A stretch of 64,000 nt of DNA from Geothrix limicola (GCF_030268085.1 NZ_BSDE01000007.1:1-64000), one strand, 5' to 3'. Positions 37,075-46,697 are shown, numbered from the stretch's first letter. Notes: generated from the sequence alone by a model not told the origin. Made by a program: numbers and translations.

Positions 37075-40000
37075 CTAGAACCGCATGCCCAGGCTGGCGC
37101 CCACGGATCGGCCTGCGATCCAGTAGTTGGCCTCCTTGGGATTCGCTCCGCCAAAGGTTCCGGAGGACGTGGTGTTCAAGAAGAGATGGTTCGCGCCGTA
37201 GGGCAACGAGGCTGTGGCGGTGGAGTAGGTGCCCTGTTCCATCTGGTTGAAGACGTTGTTGATTTGAAGATCGCCGATGAGCTGGAGGGTCTTGAAGCCC
37301 AGGGGAATCCGGAAGGAGACCTTCACATCCACCTGGTACTGATCGTTGTAGGTGTACTGCCCCCGGCCGCCGTAGTACTGGGTGTAGGTGGCCGGGGCCG
37401 GCGGCGCGTTGGAGATGTTGGGCATCGGCCCGCCGGCGTTCTCGCCCAGGGGAGCGGCATAGGCCGCGGACCAGTTGTTGCCGCTGTCGTAGCGCACCAG
37501 CGCGGAATAGGAGATCCTGCCCTTGTCCAGGGGCCGTTCCAGCGAGAAGTTCAGGCGGACATGATGCGTCTGATCGGAATTGAGAGGGCCGGTGGGCGCG
37601 ATGTCTTCGTTGGTCTTCCCCAGGTTCTGGATGAGGAAGGTGCGATTGCCGTAGTAGCCGGGAATGCTGTTGTCGCGGAAGGTGGAATAGGGATTGTCGC
37701 CGCCGTTGCTGTTCCCCGTGAGCCGGCCGTAGGTGTAGGTTCCGTTCAGGGTCAGGGCGGAGGTGATCCTTTGGAAGATCTCCACTTCGAGGGCCTGGTA
37801 GCGACGGATGAGATCGTCGGAGTTGAAGACGTGGACCGTCGAAGCCAGCTTGTCGGCGAGGCCAGAATGGCTGGGATCCGAAATCGTCACCAGCTGGCTC
37901 GGGGTGTAGTCGGAACTGAAGGCCCAGTCCTTCTTCCAGGCCCGGCTCACGTAGGTGAAGCGCATGTAGTTGCCGCTCGCGAAGCTGGCGCGGTAGGTCA
38001 GGGTGGCTTCGTCCAGGTAGGGGGACTTCAGGTGTGGATCGAGGATGTAGCTCTTGGAATTGTCGGAGAAGCCGTAGGCTGTCGTGGGGCCGAGGCCGTA
38101 GTTGCTCAGGTAGGTGTTGGAGGCGGTGTAATTCCTCGGATCGATGAGCTGGGCGTAGGTGAGCCAACGCACGGCGTGGGCGGGATCGGAGTAGGGGTCG
38201 GGTTGGCCCGGGATGCCGGAGAACCCGTAGCTGACTTCCTTGCTGGTGGCTTCGGTGATGAAGGCCGCCGTGAACCCGGAGGTGAAGTCGCCCTGGAACC
38301 GGGCGGCCGTGAGGGTGAACACGTGATGGCTGTCGCCCTTGACGTCCCAGCGCAGCTGGAAACGCGGGGAGAGATCGGAGGCCTTGGCCAGGGTCTTTCC
38401 CGTGGTGTCGATGACGTTGATGGCATCGAAGCGAAGCCCGACCATCATGCCCCAGTGGTTGTTGATGGTCAGGCTGTCGTTGGCATACAGGGAGGAGGTG
38501 GTGTTCTTGGTGATGCCGTCCTGGCCGAAGTACTGGAACATCGTCGGGGCCAGGCCGGTGTTGCCCGAGGAGCTCTGGCCGAGCTGGTTGTAATAGGGCC
38601 AGATGATGGCGGGGAACAGCCAATCCCGGCTGGCGGCGTTGTAGTAGGCGCCCCCCACGCGGAAGGCGCGGTTATCGGCGCCGATCTGACTCTGCGTGGT
38701 GCGGTCGGCCTGGTAGTACTCCGCGCCGAAATCGATCTCGTGCTGTCCGCCAGGAAGATCCCGGAAGAGCTTCAAGTTGAGATTTCCGCTCGTGTTGTTC
38801 CGCTTGTCGGGCCGGGGCGTGGTGCCCATGCCGAAGGGCAGGCCCACGGAGTACCAGTAGTGGTCGTTGGGGGCGATATCATCCAGCCACAGGTTCACGG
38901 GGTTGCTGCTGAACTTCGGATCGCCCGTGGGGAAGATGGCCTGCGATCGGTAGCGGTTGACGCGGCCCCCCAGGAAGGTGGCTTCGCCCAGAATGCCGCG
39001 GTAGTTGAGCCCCCAGGCGGAGCGCTTCTCTTCTTGAGTGCCCAGTGCTTCCACCCGGATCACGCCGACGCCGGGATCCACGTTGGTGATCTTGTTGCCC
39101 GAGCCGACGTAGCTGAGATCCACCGAGTGGTTCGCGTTCAGCGCGCCGGTGACCTTGGCTTCGAAGTAGTTGGAGGAATACCCCTGGGTGTAGGGCTTGG
39201 CGTCGGTGAGGAAACTTGCGAAGGCGTAACCGGACGGGACGCCATTGGCCACGGCCGCGTCGATCTGGGGATCGCCCGTCCGCATGGGGCCGCGGGCGAG
39301 GGGATAGGCCGCGCCGATCTCATTGCTGCTGGTGGCCGAAGGCGTGAGGATGGTGCCGATGGAGAACCAGATCCGATCCTTGACGATGGGGCCCGAGGCC
39401 GTGACATCGAAGGTGCGGCTGAGGTTGTCGCTGATCTGATGGGGCGTGTCCTTGGTGTAGGGATTCCTGGAATTCCAGGTGGGGCGGCTCAGATGGGCGC
39501 GGATGCTCCCTTCGAAATCATTGCCTCCGGACTTGGTCACCACGTTCACCTGGCCGCCCAGGGCCCGGCCATTGCGGGCATTCAGGGGGGAGAGCACCAC
39601 CTGGACGTCGGCGATGTTGTCTTCGATGACCCAAGTGCCTACCTGTGCGCCCTGGAGGTCATCCTTGATGTCGGTGCCGTTGATGCGGTACAGCGTGTTC
39701 TGGGTGGCACCGCCCCGCACGCTGTAGCCGCCGCCGGAAGTGCCGGCCACGCCTGCGGAGAGGTCGGCGGCGCCTTCGAAGCCGCGGTCGAGCCCCGAGA
39801 GGGTATCCAGCACTTCGGCGGAGAAGTTCATGGAGGTCTTGGTGCTGGCCTTGTCGGCCTCGGCGCCTTCAGCCACCACTTCGACCACCATGCCGGCCTT
39901 CGAGATGGGCTTGAGCACCAGGTCCTGGCGCACGGCCGTGCCGATACCTACGCGAACATCGTGGGCCTCGCTGCCCACGAACTCATCCTTAAAAACCTGA

Positions 40001-40242
40001 ACCTTGTAGTTGCCTACGGGCAGCAGGGGGGCACGCCACTCTCCGTTCGCATCCGAAAGAACGGTGCGGGGTGTGAACAACGCGGGTGAACTCAGGATCA
40101 CCTTCGCTCCGGGGATCGGTTTTCCGCTGGAATCCTTCACCTGGCCAGCCAGGGCTCCTGTCGTCGTCTGGCCCACCAGGGCGCAGCCCGCAGCAAGCGT
40201 CAGGCCCAGGGAGGACAACCGCATCGCAGATCTCATTCGCAT
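37075..40242 (-). CDS. Oar-like TonB-dependent transporter with carboxypeptidase-regulatory domain
   Basis: 1055 aa. Signal peptide, then a CarboxypepD-regulatory/Ig-like domain (GALAGQVKDSSGKPIPGAKVILSS ... LPVGNYKVQVFKDEF, about 28-110). The plug domain follows (GYSVRGGATQNTLYRINGTD; VQVVLSPLNARNGRALGGQVNVVTKSGGN, about 140-245), then a long barrel ending YWIAGRSVGASLGMRF. This is the layout of Oar proteins. In Myxococcus xanthus an Oar transporter is needed to export the protease PopC, so together with the adjacent M4 protease a role in protein export is plausible. Polymer import is the alternative. Central gene of a tightly spaced operon. Confidence 0.9.
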   Translation of the reverse strand: MRMRSAMRLSSLGLTLAAGCALVGQTTTGALAGQVKDSSGKPIPGAKVILSSPALFTPRTVLSDANGEWRAPLLPVGNYKVQVFKDEFVGSEAHDVRVGIGTAVRQDLVLKPISKAGMVVEVVAEGAEADKASTKTSMNFSAEVLDTLSGLDRGFEGAADLSAGVAGTSGGGYSVRGGATQNTLYRINGTDIKDDLQGAQVGTWVIEDNIADVQVVLSPLNARNGRALGGQVNVVTKSGGNDFEGSIRAHLSRPTWNSRNPYTKDTPHQISDNLSRTFDVTASGPIVKDRIWFSIGTILTPSATSSNEIGAAYPLARGPMRTGDPQIDAAVANGVPSGYAFASFLTDAKPYTQGYSSNYFEAKVTGALNANHSVDLSYVGSGNKITNVDPGVGVIRVEALGTQEEKRSAWGLNYRGILGEATFLGGRVNRYRSQAIFPTGDPKFSSNPVNLWLDDIAPNDHYWYSVGLPFGMGTTPRPDKRNNTSGNLNLKLFRDLPGGQHEIDFGAEYYQADRTTQSQIGADNRAFRVGGAYYNAASRDWLFPAIIWPYYNQLGQSSSGNTGLAPTMFQYFGQDGITKNTTSSLYANDSLTINNHWGMMVGLRFDAINVIDTTGKTLAKASDLSPRFQLRWDVKGDSHHVFTLTAARFQGDFTSGFTAAFITEATSKEVSYGFSGIPGQPDPYSDPAHAVRWLTYAQLIDPRNYTASNTYLSNYGLGPTTAYGFSDNSKSYILDPHLKSPYLDEATLTYRASFASGNYMRFTYVSRAWKKDWAFSSDYTPSQLVTISDPSHSGLADKLASTVHVFNSDDLIRRYQALEVEIFQRITSALTLNGTYTYGRLTGNSNGGDNPYSTFRDNSIPGYYGNRTFLIQNLGKTNEDIAPTGPLNSDQTHHVRLNFSLERPLDKGRISYSALVRYDSGNNWSAAYAAPLGENAGGPMPNISNAPPAPATYTQYYGGRGQYTYNDQYQVDVKVSFRIPLGFKTLQLIGDLQINNVFNQMEQGTYSTATASLPYGANHLFLNTTSSGTFGGANPKEANYWIAGRSVGASLGMRF

Positions 40243-40272
40243 TTCCGTGTCTCCAATTGGGTGCGGCCAGGG

Positions 40273-41007
40273 TTAGAAGCGGAGGGTGTAGCCGAACTCG
40301 AGGTGGGGGACGGAACGCTTGCGGACGATCACGCTGTCTTTCGCCGTGTGGCCACCCAGCTCGGGGGATGAAGCGGTTCCGAGCACGGTGCCGGCCACGT
40401 GCTGGTAGTTGGCGGAGGAGTACCCCAGGGAGATGACGTTCAGTTCGATGGATTGCCTGGCGTCGATGGCATAGCCCACCCCGACGAAGGGGCTGAGGGG
40501 CACGGTGGTCTTGGTGACGATGCCGTTGTAGGTGTCTTCGTAGCGGACGCCATCGGTGACATCGCCGATGTACTCCTGCCTGAACTTGGCCCCTCCTACC
40601 TGGACGCCCAGGCGCCAGGACCATTCACTGCCGGTGAGGCGGCGCTCGAAACTGGCCCTCAGGGTCAGACCACCCACCTGCGACTTGCGACTGTCCACGG
40701 ATTGGGAGGGATCCAGGGTGGCCCCCACGGCCACCGGCATGGCAGAAAGGTCCGTATTGGTCTGATTGCCGGGCTTGTATTGATAACCAAGCTCCAGCCC
40801 GAAGCGCCCGGCGGGGCTGACGTACCCGAAATCGAAGCCCAATCCCAGGGTTCTCCGATCGAGATGATCCTCCTGGTTGTTGCTGAGTCCGTAACCGGTC
40901 CTGAGCTTGAAAGCCCCATCGAACCCGGCATCCTGGGCAGCGGCAGAAGTCGCCGTAAGGGCCATGATGGCCAGCCACCTTCCCAAATCGTTACGCATGT
41001 ATGCCAT
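40273..41007 (-). CDS. Outer-membrane beta-barrel protein
   Basis: 244 aa. Signal peptide (TATSAAAQ), then regular beta strands (TLGLGFDFGYVSPAGRFGLELGYQYKPG; LTLRASFERRLTGSEWSWRLGVQVGG; HLEFGYTLRF) with a terminal Phe. Probably an 8- to 10-stranded barrel. First gene of the tight part of the operon, 30 bases before the Oar-like transporter. AGGA lies upstream of the start. No specific family recognised. Confidence 0.7.
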   Translation of the reverse strand: MAYMRNDLGRWLAIMALTATSAAAQDAGFDGAFKLRTGYGLSNNQEDHLDRRTLGLGFDFGYVSPAGRFGLELGYQYKPGNQTNTDLSAMPVAVGATLDPSQSVDSRKSQVGGLTLRASFERRLTGSEWSWRLGVQVGGAKFRQEYIGDVTDGVRYEDTYNGIVTKTTVPLSPFVGVGYAIDARQSIELNVISLGYSSANYQHVAGTVLGTASSPELGGHTAKDSVIVRKRSVPHLEFGYTLRF

Positions 41008-41101
41008 GAAGAGGGTCCTTATAGAGGGGGGGATCGTGCCTGAGGGAGGGGGATGATTGGATGGCCGTGCCCATCCCGGCCTGGGCCGGGGGGGCGAACC
41101 C

Positions 41102-41479
41102 TCAGAACTGGGAGGCCCGTCGGCCCAGCCTCAGCGAATGGAGGCGGTCCAACCCCCCCGGCAGCGTGGCGGCCGAATCGGCGGCGATGAAGCGGAACCC
41201 GGAGGGGGAGGTAAGAACGCTGGTGGCACCCAGGAGAATCCGAAAAGCCTCGGAATCCATATGGGCTTCCAGGTGGGCCAGGTCCTTCCAGACCATGAAG
41301 ATGAGGAACCGCGAATCCTCACCGATGTCCTGGCCGATGGTGCATTCCTGGCACCCGGCCTGAAGAAGGATCTCCTCCCGCAGGCTTTGAAGGGTCTGAA
41401 GGAATTCCCCCTGCTTGCCGGGTTGGGCAGTGAGAAGGGCACTCATGACCTTCACGCGACTATTGGATATGACGCTCAT
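41102..41479 (-). CDS. ABM-domain (antibiotic biosynthesis monooxygenase-like) protein
   Basis: 125 aa. The ferredoxin-like ABM pattern is visible: VKVMSALLTAQPGKQGEFLQTLQSLREEILLQAGCQECTIGQD, then FLIFMVWKDLAHLEAHMDSEAFRILLG. Members act as small dimeric monooxygenases, heme-degrading enzymes or quinol-binding proteins; none can be chosen here. It is the first gene after the sigma-54 promoter at 41517-41531 and may report the inducer for the whole operon. A 94-bp gap with a short GC hairpin separates it from the beta-barrel gene. Confidence 0.7.
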   Translation of the reverse strand: MSVISNSRVKVMSALLTAQPGKQGEFLQTLQSLREEILLQAGCQECTIGQDIGEDSRFLIFMVWKDLAHLEAHMDSEAFRILLGATSVLTSPSGFRFIAADSAATLPGGLDRLHSLRLGRRASQF

Positions 41480-41516
41480 GGGCGGGGTTTTCCTCTCGAG
41501 GTGCTAGCCTCTAAGC

Positions 41517-41531
41517 GCAAACCCGGTGCCA
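41517..41531 (-). promoter_or_regulatory. Sigma-54 (-24/-12) promoter
   Basis: On the minus strand the bases read TGGCAC-CGGGT-TTGC, an exact match to TGGCAC-N5-TTGC with GG-N10-GC spacing. Transcription should start near 41505, 26 bases before the ABM gene. The neighbouring gene upstream encodes a sigma-54 activator, which strengthens the call. Confidence 0.85.
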
Positions 41532-41628
41532 GGAAATCAGTCGACCAATCCGTGAATCTAAGTGTTTATTTAGATTGGGTTAAGATTATAGAAATCTGCG
41601 TGAAACCCCAAAAAGGCGTGCGTTTCAT

Positions 41629-41687
41629 CCACGACAGATCGTGGGCCACGGCATTTCGTGGGTAATGTCACCCGCGAAAAACCGTGA
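41629..41687. promoter_or_regulatory. Upstream activator boxes (CCACG-N6-CGTGG)
   Basis: Two perfect copies of CCACG-N6-CGTGG lie at 41629-41644 and 41646-41661, centres 17 bp apart. A degenerate third copy (CCGCG-N6-CGTGA) is at 41672-41687. They lie about 130-175 bp upstream of the predicted sigma-54 start site, the usual position of enhancer sites for such activators. The activator gene ends at 41727. Confidence 0.7.
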
Positions 41688-41726
41688 CCTGCCCCCTTCC
41701 TGGGATGAGCTGGGGGCATCTATGGA

Positions 41727-44300
41727 TTAGCCATCCCGGCGCTCGATTCCGAGCTTCTGCATCCGGGATCTCAGGGTGCTGGGGGCCAGGCCCAGGATGT
41801 CGGCGGCCCCTTGAGCACCCTCGATCTTCCAATTGGAGGCCTCCAGAACCTTCATGATGTGATCCCGTTCCACCTCGACCAGGGAGGGGAGCAGGCCGGT
41901 CATGGTCGGCCCGACCTGCATAGCCACCAGGCGGTCGGGCAGGCGGAGCATGGGCCCTTCGGAGACCAGAACCGCCTGTTCGATGAGGTTCTGCAGTTCG
42001 CGGACGTTGCCAGGCCACGCATAGGCGTGGAGAGCCTGGATGACCGACCGGGGGATTTCCAGCTGCTTGCGCCCCAATTTCTGGCAGAAGCGGTCGAGGA
42101 AGAACTGGGCCAGCATGGGGATGTCTTCCTTCCGGTGGCGCAGGGCCGGCACCGAAATGGGGAAGACATTGAGTCGGTACCAGAGGTCCTCACGGAATCT
42201 GCCCCGGGCCACCTCCTTGGCGAGGTCGCGATTGGTGGCGGCCACCACCCGCACATCGGCCTTCAGGGTCTTCGTGCCGCCCACCCGCTGGAATTGGCCG
42301 TCCTGGAGGACCCGCAGTAGCTTGGCCTGCACGTCCTGGGACAGTTCGCCCACCTCGTCCAGAAAGAGGGTCGCCCCATCGGCCAGTTCGAATCGACCTT
42401 TCCGGAGCGCCTGAGCCCCGGTGAATGCGCCTTTCTCATGGCCGAACAATTCGCTTTCGGCCAATCCCTGGGGCAGGGCCGCGCAGTTGACTTTGACGAG
42501 CGCACGATCCTTTCGCGGACCCAGTGAGTGGATGGCCTCGGCCACGAGCTCCTTGCCCGTGCCGGTTTCACCCTGGATCAGCACTGTGGTTTCCGACGGC
42601 GCCACCTGGCGGATGCGGAACAACAGATACTTGATGGGATCGCTTTGGCCCACAAGCTCGCTGGAGCCTTCCACCGCCTGGATCTGTTCGCGGTAGTAGG
42701 TGTTCTCCGCTTCGAGCTGATCCTTGAGCGTTCGGATCTCCAGATAGGCCCGGTTCAGATCGATCTCACTTTGTTTCCGGGGGGTGATGTCGCGGATGCT
42801 GCCCCGGGTTCCGGCGGACCTCCCCTCTTCGAGTCGGACTGGGTTGTTGGTCTGCTCCACCCAGCGGACTTCTTCGTTCCGGGTGTGGATTCGATACTCG
42901 ATGGAGGCGGGCTCATTCGCGGTCAGCGCCTCGGTCTGGTGCTTCTCCCAGGCTGATCGATCCTCCTCGATCACCAGGTCGGACAACAACTCCGGATGGG
43001 AACGGAACGATTCCGGGGGATGCCCACTCACCCGTTCGCAGGCAGGGGACAGATAGTCGAACCCACCGTCCGGCCGCTGCCAGAATTCCCAGTCATGGGT
43101 GAAATCGGCCACGGTCCGGTAGCGCATTTCCGCATCCGCCAGTTCCCGCTCGATCAGCTTCCTCCGGCGGAGCTGAATGACCAGTCCTGTCACCAGGAAG
43201 GTCTCCACCAGAATGACACCCACACCAAGGCTGATTTCTTTCCAATAGGCATCCCAGAGGTTCGCCCTCCTGAATTTCATGATGGTGTTGGGCGGAAGGT
43301 GGCTTTCCCGTACGCCCCATCGCTTGACCTGACGCCAATCGAAGATGGGAGCTGCTCCCGTATCCACAGCCAGGGGAATGGAGGAGGCCGTCTCCCCCTG
43401 GAGGATGCGCCTTCCCAGCTGGGCGGCGGCTTTACCTGAGAGTTCTTGACTGATAAGGACGCCCCCGAGGATGCCGTCGCCCAGATCCTCGGACAGGACG
43501 CCGAAGATCGGGCGCCGACTCGCGTTGGAGATATGGGTCAGGGCTTCATTCGTGTAGAAGTGCCGGCCAGAGGCATCCTGCATGAGGCTCCCGTACAGCA
43601 CCAGGTCCTCATCGGGAAGGGTTTTGACCTTGGCTTCGATCTGTTCGACGGTGAGGTCATTCAGGTAATCGATTTCTACCCGGCCCGCAAAGGGGCTGAA
43701 AATGACCTGGCCCATCCGCGCCTGGTTGCGTTCGTATTCGGTAGCGCCCAGCACCACGTGGATGCGCCTCGTGCGGGGGTACATGGAGATCATCAGCTCG
43801 ATGGTCTTCGGAGCGTTCTTCGCAGACAGGGCCCCCGTGAGATTGGGGCGCCGCAACCGGGCGGGTTCCACGAATCGATCGGCGGTGTAGCAGGTCACCA
43901 CCGGAACGTCGGGAAGGAACATGCGAGTGATCACGAATTCGAGAGCCGTAGGGCCCACCACCATCAAGAGGTCCACCTTCCGGGCGGCATATTTCTCGTT
44001 GTAGAGCGCCAGCAGGTTGGCCTCGTAAGTCGGACCTGTGAACTGGTCCAGTCCCGTGTACTCGCTGTAGATATCGATGGCCCCAGGAAGGTTCTTTTGC
44101 AGTTCTTCCGTAATGCCCGTGCTCAGTTCCCGCAACCCAGGCTTGTCCAGGGGAAAGGAATACAGCACCACCACGGTTTGCCTGGGACCTTTGGATGGGT
44201 TCTCCCGCTCGGGAGCGGCAACTGCAGGAAAGCAGAGCAGCACCACGACGACGGTACGCACCCAGCCCATCAGGTTGGAAAAGCGATAGTAGGAAGGCAT
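41727..44300 (-). CDS. Membrane-anchored sigma-54 activator with ABC-binding-protein-like sensor and PAS domain
   Basis: 857 aa. Order: signal-anchor ([13 protein letters not shown]); periplasmic ABC_sub_bind-like domain (about 40-340: [48 protein letters not shown]); a second membrane helix ([22 protein letters not shown]); PAS domain with a C-terminal motif; AAA+ domain with GETGTGKE, intact GAFTGA and FLDEVGEL; Fis-type HTH at the end ([20 protein letters not shown]). It would sense a small molecule outside the inner membrane and activate sigma-54 transcription directly. Start at 44300 has only a weak ribosome site. It probably controls the operon that begins at 41479. Confidence 0.9.
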   Translation of the reverse strand: MPSYYRFSNLMGWVRTVVVVLLCFPAVAAPERENPSKGPRQTVVVLYSFPLDKPGLRELSTGITEELQKNLPGAIDIYSEYTGLDQFTGPTYEANLLALYNEKYAARKVDLLMVVGPTALEFVITRMFLPDVPVVTCYTADRFVEPARLRRPNLTGALSAKNAPKTIELMISMYPRTRRIHVVLGATEYERNQARMGQVIFSPFAGRVEIDYLNDLTVEQIEAKVKTLPDEDLVLYGSLMQDASGRHFYTNEALTHISNASRRPIFGVLSEDLGDGILGGVLISQELSGKAAAQLGRRILQGETASSIPLAVDTGAAPIFDWRQVKRWGVRESHLPPNTIMKFRRANLWDAYWKEISLGVGVILVETFLVTGLVIQLRRRKLIERELADAEMRYRTVADFTHDWEFWQRPDGGFDYLSPACERVSGHPPESFRSHPELLSDLVIEEDRSAWEKHQTEALTANEPASIEYRIHTRNEEVRWVEQTNNPVRLEEGRSAGTRGSIRDITPRKQSEIDLNRAYLEIRTLKDQLEAENTYYREQIQAVEGSSELVGQSDPIKYLLFRIRQVAPSETTVLIQGETGTGKELVAEAIHSLGPRKDRALVKVNCAALPQGLAESELFGHEKGAFTGAQALRKGRFELADGATLFLDEVGELSQDVQAKLLRVLQDGQFQRVGGTKTLKADVRVVAATNRDLAKEVARGRFREDLWYRLNVFPISVPALRHRKEDIPMLAQFFLDRFCQKLGRKQLEIPRSVIQALHAYAWPGNVRELQNLIEQAVLVSEGPMLRLPDRLVAMQVGPTMTGLLPSLVEVERDHIMKVLEASNWKIEGAQGAADILGLAPSTLRSRMQKLGIERRDG

Positions 44301-44387
44301 GGTTCCGATGTTAGCCGAGGTCGATGCAGCGGGCGGCAGCGCTGTTTTCGATCCGCCGTAGAGGACTTCATTCGCTAAGCTGCCAGC

Positions 44388-45185
44388 ATGGATTTCCTCA
44401 CCATGGCCTGGAGACCGAGACCTTCTGTTGCGGTGGCGGGAGCGCTGCTGCTGGCATCGGCCTGCTCGCGGGCTCCGCGGTCGCTGCCCCTGCGGCCACC
44501 CGTGCATGCGGGTGTGGCGAAGCCGCTCCCCCGCCTGGGCTACACGCTGCAGGCGGGCGCCTTTGCGAAGGTTGAGAACGCCGCGCGATTTGCAGAGTCG
44601 CTGCAGGCCCAAGGCCTGGAGGCTGCGTACTACGGCTCGGAGGATGGTCTCTACCGTGTGCGCTTCGGGGATTTCGCCACCAAGGAAAAGGCGCGGACCA
44701 AGGGCGAAGCCCTGAAGGCCGCAGGGATCATCGAAGCATTCTGGGTGGTGGCTCCAGATGGATCCGCGCCGGCGGCCCCGGGGCCCATCCGGATTCGTCC
44801 CACAGAGGAACGTGGCCTGAGGGCCAGTCTGGTGGAATCGGCCCGGGGCTACCTGGGCCTGCCCTATCTCTTCGGCGGCACCACCGAGCAGGGCTTCGAT
44901 TGCAGCGGCCTCACGGGGGCCGTGTACCGGTTGAACGGCTTGCGTCTTCCGCGTTCTTCGCAGGCCCAATTCGACGCAGGCAGCCCCGTGGATGTGGAAG
45001 GGGCCCGGGCCGGCGATCTCGTCTTCTTCGCTACCTCGGGCCACGGGAAAGTCAGCCACGTGGGCCTGTACCTGGGGCAGGGCGCCTTCATCCACGCACC
45101 CCGATCCGGGCAGGGCATCCGGCAGGATGATCTTTCGGATCGTTACTACCGGAAGGCCTTCGTGGGGGCACGGAGCTACTTCTAG
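44388..45185 (+). CDS. SPOR - NlpC/P60 peptidoglycan hydrolase lipoprotein
   Basis: 265 aa. Lipobox LLLASAC, then an SPOR domain (about 50-125: YTLQAGAFAKVENAARFAESLQ, YRVRFGDFATKEKA) that binds denuded glycan. The NlpC/P60 domain (about 145-265) has catalytic Cys in FDCSGL, His in VSHVGLYLG and a third polar residue in FIHAPRSG. It cleaves gamma-D-Glu-mDAP-type peptide bonds in the periplasm, probably at division sites because of SPOR. Divergent from the sigma-54 activator. Confidence 0.9.
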   Translation: MDFLTMAWRPRPSVAVAGALLLASACSRAPRSLPLRPPVHAGVAKPLPRLGYTLQAGAFAKVENAARFAESLQAQGLEAAYYGSEDGLYRVRFGDFATKEKARTKGEALKAAGIIEAFWVVAPDGSAPAAPGPIRIRPTEERGLRASLVESARGYLGLPYLFGGTTEQGFDCSGLTGAVYRLNGLRLPRSSQAQFDAGSPVDVEGARAGDLVFFATSGHGKVSHVGLYLGQGAFIHAPRSGQGIRQDDLSDRYYRKAFVGARSYF

Positions 45186-45303
45186 ATCGGAGCCTCACAT
45201 CGCTTGTGTGGGCTCCCGCCGTTGACGACCATGGGAACGAGACTCATATTCGGCTTCTTGCTCTGCGAGGCACGGCAGGAATCGGGCATGAGGAGGTGTT
45301 CGC

Positions 45304-46230
45304 ATGGCCACCTATTCCTATGTGGATTGCCTTGAACGGTCGTACAAGGTGAACTGGAAGATCAAGGATGTGCTGGGGAATCAGGATTTCGACCTCAGCC
45401 GTCCCTGGCTGCCCGCCGGATTGTCGGGCGGAAGTTCCCTGTCCTTCCTGGATGAGGAGGAGAAGCGGAAGCTGACGCACGTCGAGATGGGGGCCTACGC
45501 CCACCTGTTCGGATTCGTCGAGGCCTTCATCGCCCCGGAGATGGTGGCCCTGGCGCGGGATTCCAGCCACGAGACCGCTGGGGCCTTCGAGGCGCTCACG
45601 AACTTCGCGTCGGAAGAAATCAAGCACATGCACCTCTTCCAGGAAATCCGGCGGCGGGTCGACAACAAACTTGGCTTCGAGCTGGAGCTGCTGGCGGGTC
45701 AGCAGGAGGTGGCCCAGACCGTTCTGAGCCGGCACAGGGGGGCTGTGTTGCTGCTGACGGCTGCCATCGAGTGGCTCACCCAGCACCATTACCTCAGTGC
45801 CATGCGGCATTCGGATGAGCTGGATCCCCTCACCAAGGAGATCTTCCGCTTCCACTGGATGGAGGAGGCCCAGCACGCCCAGCTGGATCACCTGGAGGCC
45901 ATGGCGCACTTCAAGTCCATGGGCGCCTCGGATCGGGATGCGGCCGTGGAGGATTTGATCTGGCTGCTCGTCGCGGTGGACGGGCTGCTTCAGCAGCAGG
46001 TCGGCCACGATGTGGTCAACGCCTCGAGATACCTGGGCCGGGTCTTCACGGCGGTGGAACGCCAGGAGGTACGGCAGGGACTGTTGAAGGCCAAGCGCCA
46101 CTGCTTCATCGAGAGCGGCGTCTCCCATCCCAATTTCCAGGAACTCTTCCTGTCGGTGACGACGCCGGATCAGCAGGCGCGGGTGCAGGATGCCCTCACC
46201 TTGATCCTGCACCGGGGTCCGGGCCACTGA
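45304..46230 (+). CDS. Ferritin-like diiron protein (AurF-type)
   Basis: 308 aa, mostly helical, with GAGGAGG upstream. Two E-x2-H-type metal motifs are visible: FASEEIKHMHLFQE and HWMEEAQHAQLDHLE, plus candidate ligands in FVEAFIAPE and TAAIEWLTQHH. This is the pattern of carboxylate-bridged diiron oxygenases such as AurF, or of ferritin-like stress proteins. No redox partner is adjacent. The substrate is unknown; an N-oxygenase role is one possibility. Confidence 0.72.
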   Translation: MATYSYVDCLERSYKVNWKIKDVLGNQDFDLSRPWLPAGLSGGSSLSFLDEEEKRKLTHVEMGAYAHLFGFVEAFIAPEMVALARDSSHETAGAFEALTNFASEEIKHMHLFQEIRRRVDNKLGFELELLAGQQEVAQTVLSRHRGAVLLLTAAIEWLTQHHYLSAMRHSDELDPLTKEIFRFHWMEEAQHAQLDHLEAMAHFKSMGASDRDAAVEDLIWLLVAVDGLLQQQVGHDVVNASRYLGRVFTAVERQEVRQGLLKAKRHCFIESGVSHPNFQELFLSVTTPDQQARVQDALTLILHRGPGH

Positions 46231-46283
46231 ATCGCCATGACTTGCGCCCTCAATGGACGGATTTACGGTGAAACGTCGATTTT

Positions 46284-46314
46284 TTGAAAATAAATATGAG
46301 AAAGGCTCTACACT
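46284..46314 (+). promoter_or_regulatory. Candidate promoter of the cold-shock gene
   Basis: TTGAAA (46284-46289) is preceded by a T-rich upstream element and followed by TACACT (46309-46314); the 19-nt spacer is longer than ideal. The predicted start leaves a leader of about 90 nt before the ATG, as is usual for cold-shock mRNAs with temperature-dependent folding. Confidence 0.45.
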
Positions 46315-46413
46315 GTGAGTTGCCCGTCTGTTGTGCGGGCAGAAAAAAGCGCTGCTGCCTCGCCTGGAAGGGACATCGCATTCATATCCAGGACGAAGAA
46401 AGCAGGAAAAATC

Positions 46414-46617
46414 ATGGCTCAAGGCACCGTCAAGTGGTTCAACGCCGAAAAGGGTTTCGGATTCATCACCCCCGACGAGGGTGGTGCGGACCTGTTCGTG
46501 CATCACTCCGCGATCGAAACCACGGGTTTCCGTACCCTGGATGAGAATCAGCGCGTCAGCTTCAACGTGGGACAGGGCCAGAAGGGCCCCCAGGCGACTA
46601 ACGTCACCAAGATCTGA
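46414..46617 (+). CDS. Cold-shock domain protein
   Basis: 67 aa, typical length. RNP1 KGFGFITP and RNP2 LFVHHSAI are intact, with the usual start [11 protein letters not shown]. It binds single-stranded RNA or DNA and melts mRNA structure, either constitutively or on cold shock. AGGA precedes the ATG; the frame is open upstream but not conserved there. A long untranslated leader and a strong terminator make it monocistronic. Confidence 0.96.
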   Translation: MAQGTVKWFNAEKGFGFITPDEGGADLFVHHSAIETTGFRTLDENQRVSFNVGQGQKGPQATNVTKI

Positions 46618-46623
46618 CCTTCT

Positions 46624-46697
46624 CCGGGGGTTCCGCGCTTCGCGCACACCCCCGGACCCCCGCGCTCGGGCCCGGCTTTGCCGGGCCCGAGCTTTTT
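46624..46697 (+). terminator. Cold-shock gene terminator with upstream repeat hairpin
   Basis: 46664-46692 is a perfect 12-bp stem (GCTCGGGCCCGG / CCGGGCCCGAGC) with a 5-nt loop followed by five T residues. Before it, 46624-46655 forms a nested hairpin (CCGGGGG / CCCCCGG). The first 20 bases of that hairpin match the repeat inside dnaE2 with one difference. Confidence 0.88.

Noticed and set aside
41018-41085. Possible second sigma-54 promoter before the first beta-barrel gene
   Set aside because: A TGGGCACGG sequence is present on the minus strand, but no GC lies at the required spacing for the -12 box.
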